From Desulfobacteraceae bacterium (GTDB taxonomy: Bacteria; Desulfobacterota; Desulfobacteria; Desulfobacterales; BuS5), in contig DAOWMW010000068.1 of NCBI GenBank assembly GCA_030642865.1, positions 1 to 7,090 of the forward strand: a stretch of DNA of 7,090 nucleotides, given 5' to 3'. Both the position numbers and the translations under genes were made by a program. Positions 1 through 5,391 of the stretch are shown piece by piece; the stretch's first letter is position 1, and each line of letters opens with the position of its first letter. Under the pieces are notes generated by a model, which did not search any database, was not told the origin of the DNA, and saw only the letters and a list, made by a program, of their open reading frames with translations.

Positions 1-978
1 GGTGCACACAAGGCAAACAATGTTATGGGCCAGGGGCTTCTCGTACAAAAAATGGGAAAAACCCGCGTAATAGCTGAAACAGGGGCAGGCCAGCATGGGG
101 TTGCAACAGCCACCATTGCTGCTAAATTCGGATTTAAGTGTACCATCTACATGGGAGAAATAGATGTAATGCGCCAAATGCCCAATGTTTTCTGGATGGA
201 GCGTCTGGGCGCCGAGGTCATACCTGTAAAAGATGGGACCAAAATTTTAAAAGATGCCATAAATGAAGCTTTCCGGGACTGGGTTACTAATATGGATTCC
301 ACCCATTACGTCCTTGGAACCGCATGCGGACCCCATCCCTTCCCTGAAATGGTATCCTATTTTCAGTCGATCATAGGTAAGGAGGCAAAAAAACAGATTC
401 TTGAAAAAGAAGAACGCCTTCCTGCAAGGGTCTATGCCTGTGTCGGCGGCGGCTCCAATGCAATGGGAATATTCCAGGGCTTTATGGATGATCCCGTGGA
501 ACTTGTGGGGGTGGAGGCCGGGGGACTGGGGGTAAATAGCGGCCGGCACGCTGCCCGGCTTTCTTCAAAAGACGGAAGTATCGGCATTGCCCAGGGATAT
601 AAAACATACTTCCTCCAGAACAGTGACGGCCAGATGAAGAAGACCCACTCCGTTGCAGCGGGGCTCGACTATGTTGGAGTTTCACCCATTCTGTCAAACC
701 TTAAAGAGACCGGACGGGTCCGTTTTGAAGCTGCCACAGATAAAGAAGTAATCAGCGCAATGTCACTGACAATGAAAAAAGAAGGGCTCATACCGGCTTT
801 GGAATCTGCCCATGCTTTTGTTCAGGCGTTTAAAGAAGCGCCTGATATGCCAAAGGAAGATATAATTATAATCAACCAGTCAGGACGGGGAGACAAGGAT
901 ATCTTCACAGTTGCAGATGCCTTTGCAGACCCCAAATGGGAGGCATTTATCAAAGCAAAGGCAAAGGAGTATAAATAA
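1..978 (+). CDS. trpB: Tryptophan synthase beta chain (5'-truncated by window edge)
   Basis: The beta subunit of tryptophan synthase condenses indole with L-serine in a PLP-dependent reaction, the last step of tryptophan synthesis, in the cytoplasm as an alpha2-beta2 complex. The open frame runs from base 1, so the first Met at 25 is internal. The visible part starts at G-A-H-K, whose lysine (bases 10-12) is the PLP Schiff-base lysine. Then come A-E-T-G-A-G-Q-H-G (catalytic Glu, visible residue 26), the PLP phosphate loop G-G-G-S-N (residues 149-153, bases 445-459) and S-G-R-G-D-K near the C-terminus. The 325 visible residues match the family minus roughly its first 80-90. The sequence resembles the common TrpB1 type that partners TrpA, rather than the stand-alone TrpB2 type. 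The stop overlaps the trpA start (TAATG), which implies translational coupling. Confidence 0.97.
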   Translation, partial: GAHKANNVMGQGLLVQKMGKTRVIAETGAGQHGVATATIAAKFGFKCTIYMGEIDVMRQMPNVFWMERLGAEVIPVKDGTKILKDAINEAFRDWVTNMDSTHYVLGTACGPHPFPEMVSYFQSIIGKEAKKQILEKEERLPARVYACVGGGSNAMGIFQGFMDDPVELVGVEAGGLGVNSGRHAARLSSKDGSIGIAQGYKTYFLQNSDGQMKKTHSVAAGLDYVGVSPILSNLKETGRVRFEAATDKEVISAMSLTMKKEGLIPALESAHAFVQAFKEAPDMPKEDIIIINQSGRGDKDIFTVADAFADPKWEAFIKAKAKEYK

Positions 979-1739
979 TGCTTGAATCGTACATTAAAAC
1001 AAGGCTGGGGGAAAAAAAGATCCTCCTCATGACCCATATTGTCCTTGGTTATCCTTCCTTTGAGGATTCATATAAAATAATAGCAGAAATGGTCAAAGGA
1101 GGGGTCGATCTCATGGAACTCCAGATCCCCTTTTCCGAGCCAATAGCAGACGGCCCTGTTATTCTCCATGCAAATCAGGAAGCCCTGGAAGGGGGATCCA
1201 CCGTAAAAAAATGTTTTGACTTTGCAGATAAAGTCACCAGAGAATTCGACATTCCATTCCTCTTCATGAGTTATTATAATATCCTTTTTAAGTATAAAGT
1301 GGATAGATTTGTGAATAAAATGGCCGAAATAGGTATAAAAGGGGCAATTGTCCCGGACCTCCCCCCTGAAGAAGGGAATAAATATATTGATACAATGGTA
1401 GAAAAAAATCTTAACCCCATTTTTATTTTCTCACCAACCACAACATCCACTAGAATGAAATATATAGCATCCCATGGAAAAGGATTTATATACTGCGTGG
1501 CAAGAAAAGGTGTAACAGGAGCAGACACAACCTTTACAAACCAGTTGGATGACTATCTCGGCTACTGCAGAAAAGCAACAGACCTCCCCCTTGCGCTGGG
1601 TTTCGGGGTGAAGAATAAAGCTGATATCGATTTTTTAAAAGGAAAGGCCGATATCGCGGTCCTGGGTTCTCAAACAATCCGCCTGATAAAAAAAGAGGGG
1701 GTTCAGGCTGTAGGTGAATTCATAAAAAGTTTAAGGTAG
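978..1739 (+). CDS. trpA: Tryptophan synthase alpha chain
   Basis: The alpha subunit cleaves indole-3-glycerol phosphate to indole, which is channelled to TrpB, plus glyceraldehyde 3-phosphate. It is a cytoplasmic TIM-barrel enzyme. The 253 residues are slightly shorter than the enteric protein (about 268). Catalytic residues are present: Glu47 in M-E-L-Q-I-P-F-S and Asp58 in I-A-D-G-P. Also visible are the loop-6 segment R-K-G-V-T-G-A (176-182), the phosphate-binding G-F-G-V (208-211) and L-G-S (229-231). The usual Gly after the catalytic E-L pair is Gln49 here, and the N-terminal strand reads L-G-Y-P. Both are modest departures from the enteric sequence that do not touch catalytic residues. 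The start at 978 is favoured by the strong Shine-Dalgarno AAAGGAG at 963-969, eight bases upstream, and by the one-base overlap with trpB. Confidence 0.97.
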   Translation: MLESYIKTRLGEKKILLMTHIVLGYPSFEDSYKIIAEMVKGGVDLMELQIPFSEPIADGPVILHANQEALEGGSTVKKCFDFADKVTREFDIPFLFMSYYNILFKYKVDRFVNKMAEIGIKGAIVPDLPPEEGNKYIDTMVEKNLNPIFIFSPTTTSTRMKYIASHGKGFIYCVARKGVTGADTTFTNQLDDYLGYCRKATDLPLALGFGVKNKADIDFLKGKADIAVLGSQTIRLIKKEGVQAVGEFIKSLR

Positions 1740-1743
1740 ATTT

Positions 1744-2577
1744 ATGGCTAAAATTAGAGCTCTTGTTTTAACAGGATACGGACTTAATTGTGACCACGAA
1801 ACAGCACACTCTTTTAACCTTGCCGGAGCCCTGGGGATCAGAGTCCACATAAATGAACTTATAAACGGATCTGTATCCCTGGATGATTTTCAGATCATGG
1901 CATTTGTGGGGGGATTCAGCTGGGGAGACGACCATGGAGCAGGAGTAATTCAGGCTGCACGCATGAAATCGGGAATGGGTGAAAAAATACTTGAATTCGT
2001 GGAAAAAGGAAACCTTGTTATGGGAATCTGCAATGGTTTTCAGACCCTTGTAAACATGGGACTTCTCCCAGGATTTAAAACTGAAAAATCGTCCGGCAAA
2101 AGCCAAAAACGGTGTGTTGCGCTTACATACAACGATTGCGGAAATTTCCGGGATGACTGGGTCACATTACAGACAAATCCCATCTCAAAATGTGTCTTCA
2201 CCAAAGGGATGGATAAAATAGAACTTCCCATTCGGCACGGTGAAGGAAAATTTTATACTGCCCCCTCTATTATCAAACATCTTTTGGAAAATAACCAGGT
2301 CGCAATCCGCTATGCCATGCCTGATGGAGCTCCTGCAAATGGAAACTTTCCCCACAATCCCAATGGCTCCGTGGATGATATTGCCGGAATATGTGATTCA
2401 ACAGGCCGTATCTTCGGACTGATGCCCCACCCTGAGGCATTTAATCACTGGACAAACCATCCGGACTGGACACGAATTAAGGAAAAGCTTAAACGTGAAG
2501 GGAAAAGGCCTGACAAAGGGATCACCGCCGGGATACGCATTTTTAAAAACGGAGTCGATTACTGTTTGGCCAGTTAA
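1744..2577 (+). CDS. purQ: Phosphoribosylformylglycinamidine synthase, glutaminase subunit (PurQ type)
   Basis: This is a class I glutamine amidotransferase that releases ammonia from glutamine for conversion of FGAR to FGAM by PurL in purine synthesis. The catalytic triad is visible: nucleophile Cys96 in G-I-C-N-G-F-Q (codon 2029-2031), and His229 and Glu231 in M-P-H-P-E. The N-terminal G-Y-G-x-N-C-D and the F-V-G-G-F-S-W-G-D-D segment (54-63) are typical of PurQ and the PurL glutaminase domain, not of TrpG. At 277 residues it is longer than the Bacillus-type PurQ (about 227), mostly through the 187-215 region and a basic tail after the His-Glu pair. The start follows the trpA stop by four bases, and AAGGT at 1733-1737, inside the last trpA codons, serves as ribosome binding site. 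Neither purL nor purS is adjacent, so its operon partners here are trp genes. The family call is firm; biological role is by homology. Confidence 0.92.
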   Translation: MAKIRALVLTGYGLNCDHETAHSFNLAGALGIRVHINELINGSVSLDDFQIMAFVGGFSWGDDHGAGVIQAARMKSGMGEKILEFVEKGNLVMGICNGFQTLVNMGLLPGFKTEKSSGKSQKRCVALTYNDCGNFRDDWVTLQTNPISKCVFTKGMDKIELPIRHGEGKFYTAPSIIKHLLENNQVAIRYAMPDGAPANGNFPHNPNGSVDDIAGICDSTGRIFGLMPHPEAFNHWTNHPDWTRIKEKLKREGKRPDKGITAGIRIFKNGVDYCLAS

Positions 2578-2635
2578 AACTGTAACTGCATATTACTTTA
2601 AAAATGCTGAGAGCAGTCACGCTTCAGAGCATTTT

Positions 2636-2661
2636 GGGCACCCACAGGGGGATGCCCCTAC
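2636..2661 (-). repeat. REP-like GTAG-headed hairpin
   Basis: A 5-bp plus 3-bp stem with a single bulged A: GGGCA (2636-2640) pairs with TGCCC (2653-2657), and CCC (2641-2643) with GGG (2649-2651), around a five-base loop. Read on the minus strand the unit begins GTAGGGGC. A GTAG tetranucleotide ahead of an imperfect palindrome is the known signature of REP elements handled by RAYT (TnpA-REP) transposases. It lies 59 bases after the purQ stop. It could also act as a weak terminator or mRNA-end stabiliser for the trp-purQ transcript, but no U-run follows. Only one copy is in the window, so the REP call is an inference from its shape. Confidence 0.45.
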
Positions 2662-2713
2662 GCAATTTTGGCCATTGATGCAACACAGAAGACGGGCGCA
2701 AGAACAAGTAATT

Positions 2714-2743
2714 ATGTTATAATTTATGGGTCATTTATAACAT
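2714..2743 (+). promoter_or_regulatory. Perfect 9-bp inverted repeat overlapping a TATAAT box
   Basis: ATGTTATAA (2714-2722) and TTATAACAT (2735-2743) are exact inverted repeats separated by 12 bases. A perfect TATAAT at 2718-2723 lies across the left arm, about 100 bases before the start of the next gene. No good -35 hexamer is found at 16-18 bases upstream (region about 2695-2701), so the promoter is weak or activator-dependent if real. The dyad placed over the -10 box suggests an operator for a dimeric regulator. The symmetry is seen directly; the regulatory role is inference. Confidence 0.4.
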
Positions 2744-2796
2744 TTACGATCCTAATTATAAAATAACAAGGAAAATACAACTCAGTAAGAAAACTT

Positions 2797-2826
2797 ATGA
2801 CTCACGAGCAAGGAAAAGATGAATGA
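2797..2826 (+). other. Nine-codon mini-ORF overlapping the next start (possible leader)
   Basis: ATG at 2797 opens a frame of nine codons (M-T-H-E-Q-G-K-D-E) whose TGA stop shares ATGA with the start codon of the downstream gene at 2823. Overlaps of this form are typical of translationally coupled genes. There is no convincing ribosome binding site ahead of 2797, and the peptide has no recognisable feature, so it may be chance. Confidence 0.2.
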
Positions 2827-3623
2827 AAAATATACTGACACATCTGCTAGTAAAAATATCTGATCGGATAACCCCGCTAAATGCAATCTCCGGCTATGAA
2901 TTAATGTGGGTAATCGACGATGAGCATAAACAATTAACAGATGATAAAAAAAAATCTTTAAAAGATACACTGGGAGATGATATTCTTGAAAAAATTTTCT
3001 TCAGCATCATAGGGGACGACAAACTTTCAGTTTTTTCTCCAGATATGCATGTAAAAATCAACCACCTTGGAGAAATTTTTTTCTGCCCCCCCACACATAA
3101 ATATTTGCCGGATGAAATTGCCAAAGCATATAAAAGGCTTATGAAGCTCCGTTTCCCCGAAATCTCCCAGGAGATTGAGGCTCTTGTCATCGACTTTATG
3201 AGAAAGTCAGAATATAAATTGACAGGGTCAGATTCACCATTAAAAAATGTGTACAAAACCTATTTGGCTGAAAGTGATGAATTTAAAGTCCAGGTTCACA
3301 TTTTTCCTTCCATTATATTTGTTGACGACAACCTGGAAAAAATTCGGGGCGCAGAAGAAAGTAATATTATAATTGTTCCCCAGGAGCAGAGCCCTGCACC
3401 TTTTGTTAATTTTATAAGGGAATACCCTGAATTAGCAGAAAAAGGATCAAAAACACTCATATGGGTTGCCAGCATCAACAAAAAAAGCATAAGCCCCTTT
3501 GTGGGTTTTCCCAGGGATGAAGCCTTCTGGACAAATCTGGCCAATCCTAAAATGGCGCTCCAGTCTGCCCGTAAATGGAGCCAGGGAGTTATAAGATCCC
3601 AGGTATTAGACGGGAGTATTTAA
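2823..3623 (+). CDS. Unrecognised soluble protein, 266 residues
   Basis: I do not recognise this family. The protein has no signal peptide, no membrane segment and no cysteine cluster (one Cys, in F-F-C-P-P near residue 88), so it is probably cytoplasmic. The N-terminal half is rich in Lys, Asp and Glu and probably helical. A beta-like core follows, with hydrophobic runs F-P-S-I-I-F-V-D-D (about 161-169) and N-I-I-I-V-P-Q-E-Q (about 180-188), then L-I-W-V-A-S-I and a Trp-containing C-terminus (F-W-T-N-L, K-W-S-Q-G). The alternation of short hydrophobic strands and acidic turns suggests an alpha/beta fold. The start at 2823 is chosen because AAGGA (2810-2814) lies eight bases upstream; an ATG at 2819 is out of frame and closes quickly. 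The gene stands alone after a 245-bp gap, with its own possible promoter, and a foldback element begins six bases after its stop. The coding call is good, the function unknown. Confidence 0.8.
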   Translation: MKNILTHLLVKISDRITPLNAISGYELMWVIDDEHKQLTDDKKKSLKDTLGDDILEKIFFSIIGDDKLSVFSPDMHVKINHLGEIFFCPPTHKYLPDEIAKAYKRLMKLRFPEISQEIEALVIDFMRKSEYKLTGSDSPLKNVYKTYLAESDEFKVQVHIFPSIIFVDDNLEKIRGAEESNIIIVPQEQSPAPFVNFIREYPELAEKGSKTLIWVASINKKSISPFVGFPRDEAFWTNLANPKMALQSARKWSQGVIRSQVLDGSI

Positions 3624-3628
3624 TGTAC

Positions 3629-3793
3629 CTTAGGATTCGATCGAAAATAAATTGGCAATTTTAAGTGTTGAGGCGCCTGTCTGACAAGGCGTGAAAACGC
3701 AGGAATATCAAGATATTTATACGTTTTCGTAACGCAGTCAGGCAGGATGGATCGACGCTTAAAATGCTAAGTTATTTTTGATCGAGTCCTAAG
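3629..3793. mobile_element. Foldback (MITE-like) element A, copy 1
   Basis: A 165-bp imperfect palindrome with no coding capacity. The terminal inverted repeats are 22 bp (3629-3650 and 3772-3793; CTTAGGATTCGATCG... against ...CGAGTCCTAAG) with two mismatches. Further paired blocks run inward: 3658-3671 with 3752-3765, 3676-3685 with 3737-3746, GAAAACG (3693-3699) with CGTTTTC (3722-3728), and an apical hairpin AATATC-AA-GATATT (3704-3717). It begins six bases after the stop of the upstream gene and could serve as its 3' hairpin. A second copy 292 bp downstream differs at only 4 of the 162 shared positions. No transposase is in the window, so mobilisation in trans is inferred. Confidence 0.85.
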
Positions 3794-3825
3794 TAGTTAC
3801 AAGGGCTTTACTATTCCACCGCAAA

Positions 3826-3847
3826 AAAAACATTTATTTATGTTTTT
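3826..3847 (+). promoter_or_regulatory. AT-rich 8-bp inverted repeat upstream of the disrupted cytochrome gene
   Basis: AAAAACAT (3826-3833) and ATGTTTTT (3840-3847) are exact inverted repeats around a six-base spacer, about 45 bases ahead of the ATG at 3891. A TATTAT box overlaps the end of the right arm (3847-3852) and could be a -10 element. The stretch 3794-3890 is otherwise very AT-rich and non-coding and looks like the original promoter region of the small gene that follows. Promoter assignment is inference. Confidence 0.35.
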
Positions 3848-3890
3848 ATTATACACATTAAAAAACATAAACAAAAGGAGATTATAGAAC

Positions 3891-4280
3891 ATGATTAAAA
3901 ACAGCATAATGATACTGCTGCTTAGGATTCGATCGAAAATAAATTGGCAATTTTAAGTGTTGAGACGCCTGCCTGACAAGGCGTGAAAACGCAGGAATAT
4001 CAAGATATTTATACGTTTTCGTAACGCAGTCAGACAGGATGGATCGACGCTTAAAATGCTAAGTTGTTTTTGATCGAGTCCTTAGGATTGGGGCTGGGAA
4101 AGCGTGCCACAAAAGGTGATGTGTACCGCCATCAGTCAAGGTACCATGGAGGCAGGCGGCTTTGAAAAGCAGCCTAATTCATGCAATGCCTGCCATTATC
4201 ATAAAAAGGACAACCCTGAAAATATGCTGAATGTACTGGAGAAGGTTAAAAAATCAGGCAAAATAAGGGAGGCGTTTTAA
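3891..4280 (+). pseudogene. Small c-type cytochrome gene interrupted by foldback element A
   Basis: A clean gene start is present: AGGAG at 3876-3880, then ATG at 3891 and codons M-I-K-N-S-I-M-I-L-L, which look like the beginning of a Sec signal peptide. Element A copy 2 begins at base 3921, and translation would stop inside it (TAA after F in W-Q-F). Beyond the element an open frame resumes at 4086, in the same register as the ATG, and runs to a TAA at 4278-4280. It encodes D-W-G-W-E-S-V-P-Q-K and, further on, a heme c site C-N-A-C-H followed by Y-H-K-K-D-N-P and a Lys-rich tail. The two exons of the remnant sum to about 75 residues. Either the product was a very small monoheme cytochrome or, more likely, the middle was also lost, since the signal peptide looks incomplete. 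Cytochrome identity rests on the single CxxCH motif; being a broken gene is well supported. Confidence 0.6.
3921..4085. mobile_element. Foldback (MITE-like) element A, copy 2
   Basis: Second copy in the same orientation, without indels relative to copy 1 across 3921-4082 and with four transitions (at 3965, 3972, 4034 and 4066). The right terminus ends GTCCTTAG where copy 1 has GTCCTAAG. It interrupts the small cytochrome gene after ten codons. CTTAGGATT occurs both at the left end (3921-3929) and straddling the right end (4081-4089), but copy 1 carries the left one as part of the element, so it is not a clean target duplication. The near-identity of the copies implies recent movement or gene conversion. 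Confidence 0.85.
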
Positions 4281-4314
4281 TAACCAGTGGAATCTTGAAT
4301 AATTTCCGGAAAGG

Positions 4315-4356
4315 ATGGGGATTCACATTTTGTTTGGAAAGATGTGACCCCATTTT
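4315..4356. terminator. Probable terminator hairpin between convergent genes
   Basis: ATGGGG (4315-4320) pairs with CCCCAT (4348-4353), and TCACAT (4323-4328) with ATGTGA (4342-4347), with a two-base AT bulge and a 13-base loop. On the plus strand the stem runs into TTTT (4353-4356), which suits termination of transcripts from the cytochrome remnant. On the minus strand it sits just past the rnfB stop at 4378 but without a good U-run. It may serve both converging transcripts. Confidence 0.55.
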
Positions 4357-4377
4357 CCCCGGGAAACTGGAAAAAAT

Positions 4378-5288
4378 TTATCCCCGCCACTCTGTATCAT
4401 CCACTGTAGTTTTAAAGTCCGGCACCGCAAGTTCCGAATCATCCCCATCTTTTGGCAGGTTCCTCTCCTTTCCATCTGTTTTTCCCACAAGACGGATTAC
4501 ATTGCGAGGGCACTTATCAGTAGCTTTAATAACATTTCCCAGATTTTCAGGGTCATATACATCATAGTTAATGGTGGAGAGGTTGTCAAAAATGGTAAAA
4601 AGGCTGCTGTGACGGGTGCAGGTTTTGCAGGTTACACACCCCCGCTTGCATACTTTTGTTACATTTTTACCCATATCCTTATTGGAGCAGACAACAGCAA
4701 ATATTTGATCACTTTTAAATGGCCTTATTGTAATAACATTCCTGGGACAAACTCGAGAACATGCACCGCAGCCCACGCATTTTTCATAATCGACTGTTGC
4801 CAGGCCATCAACAATATTTATGGCATCATAGTCACACACACGGGAACAATCTCCAAATCCCAGGCAACCATAAATGCATCCCTGAACATCTGCAACAAGA
4901 TTTGCAGCAGCGCAGCTTTGCTCTCCAACATATTCACTTCGTCCAAGGCGGTCTTCATAAATTGCCATACAATGGACAACAGGTCGTAAGGGGAGGCTTG
5001 TTTCAACCTCAACATCCATAATAGATGCCAAAGCTTCAGCGCAATTATCACCACCCACGGTACACAAATCCACCCTGGCTCCGCTGCCAGCGATGGCCTG
5101 GGCATATTCATTGCAGCCGATATAACCGCACCACCGCAATTGACACCGGGAAGTGCATTATTTATGGAATCGACCCTGGGATCAACATCAACATGAAATG
5201 CCTTGTTTGTCCACCCAAGAATATATGTCAAGATAAGGGCCATCCCCACAAGGGTTCCTGCGGCAAGGGTAATTGTTACTAATGGCAT
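4378..5288 (-). CDS. rnfB: Rnf electron transport complex subunit RnfB, frameshifted
   Basis: RnfB is the iron-sulfur subunit that accepts electrons from ferredoxin and passes them into the membrane part of Rnf. Reconstructed across a one-base deletion it is 303 residues: one N-terminal membrane helix (about 4-25); an FeS domain with Cys51, 54, 59 and 76 (C-x2-C-x4-C-x16-C); and a two-cluster ferredoxin domain with Cys138, 142, 148, 152 and Cys171, 174, 177, 181. A C-terminal extension follows with Cys201, 214, 218, 221, 224 and 260, as in anaerobe RnfB proteins with extra clusters, then an acidic tail. Two frames carry it: bases 5288 to about 5130 encode the N-terminus, and about 5130 to 4378 the rest. 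The start at 5288 is chosen for AAGGA (complement of 5293-5297) and because the protein then begins directly with the helix. A GTG at 5402 would add 38 atypical residues. It is the last gene of the visible operon. As written it would be non-functional; a sequencing indel is the main alternative. Confidence 0.88.
5127..5138 (-). other. Frameshift site inside the first 4Fe-4S motif of rnfB
   Basis: On the minus strand, codons for A-L-P-G-V-N-C-G-G end at base 5130. The frame then continues as unrelated residues (A-V-I-S-A-A), while the -1 frame gives C-G-Y-I-G-C-N-E. The expected C-G-G-C-G-Y is restored by one extra T at about 5130. No slippery heptamer of the X-XXY-YYZ kind is present, so programmed frameshifting is unlikely. 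Confidence 0.85.
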
Positions 5289-5317
5289 AATTTCCTTATT
5301 TAAATTGTAGGATTTAT

Positions 5318-5334
5318 CTGGCAAATAAAGCCAG
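5318..5334 (-). other. Small hairpin in the unusual rnfA-rnfB gap
   Basis: CTGGC (5318-5322) and GCCAG (5330-5334) form a perfect 5-bp stem with a seven-base loop, about 30 bases before the rnfB start. It lies in a 103-bp gap (5289-5391) between rnfA and rnfB that otherwise shows only an open frame of atypical composition. It might affect rnfB translation or mRNA processing; a chance origin is quite possible. Confidence 0.25.
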
Positions 5335-5391
5335 GAGTTCAGGACTTTGAGAATCTGCACCCTTAAGGGCTCGCTCAAAGGATCGTGAATT

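Noticed and set aside
1744..2577. Anthranilate synthase glutaminase TrpG, given the trp context
   Set aside because: The length, the N-terminal G-Y-G-x-N-C-D and the G-I-C-N-G-F-Q nucleophile region are those of PurQ; TrpG has a different motif around its Cys.
2495..2722. 75-codon open frame overlapping the end of purQ
   Set aside because: Shadow of purQ continuing into the REP-like intergenic region, with no start signal.
3629..4085. CRISPR array, because of spaced direct repeats
   Set aside because: There are only two repeats, each 165 bp and palindromic throughout, which does not fit a CRISPR repeat.
3921..4089. CTTAGGATT at both ends of element A copy 2 as a 9-bp target-site duplication
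   Set aside because: Copy 1 also begins with CTTAGGATT, so the left one belongs to the element. The right one is then element end plus chance or partial homology. The 160-base offset would also leave the cytochrome frame shifted.
4295..4567. 90-codon open frame on the plus strand after the cytochrome remnant
   Set aside because: It crosses the terminator hairpin and then runs antisense to the rnfB tail. It has no ribosome binding site and no recognisable sequence.
4609..4989. 126-codon open frame on the plus strand
   Set aside because: It is antisense to rnfB, whose cysteine motifs are unmistakable on the other strand.
5127..5138. Programmed -1 frameshift in rnfB
   Set aside because: There is no slippery heptamer or clear downstream pseudoknot, and other RnfB proteins are encoded in one frame.
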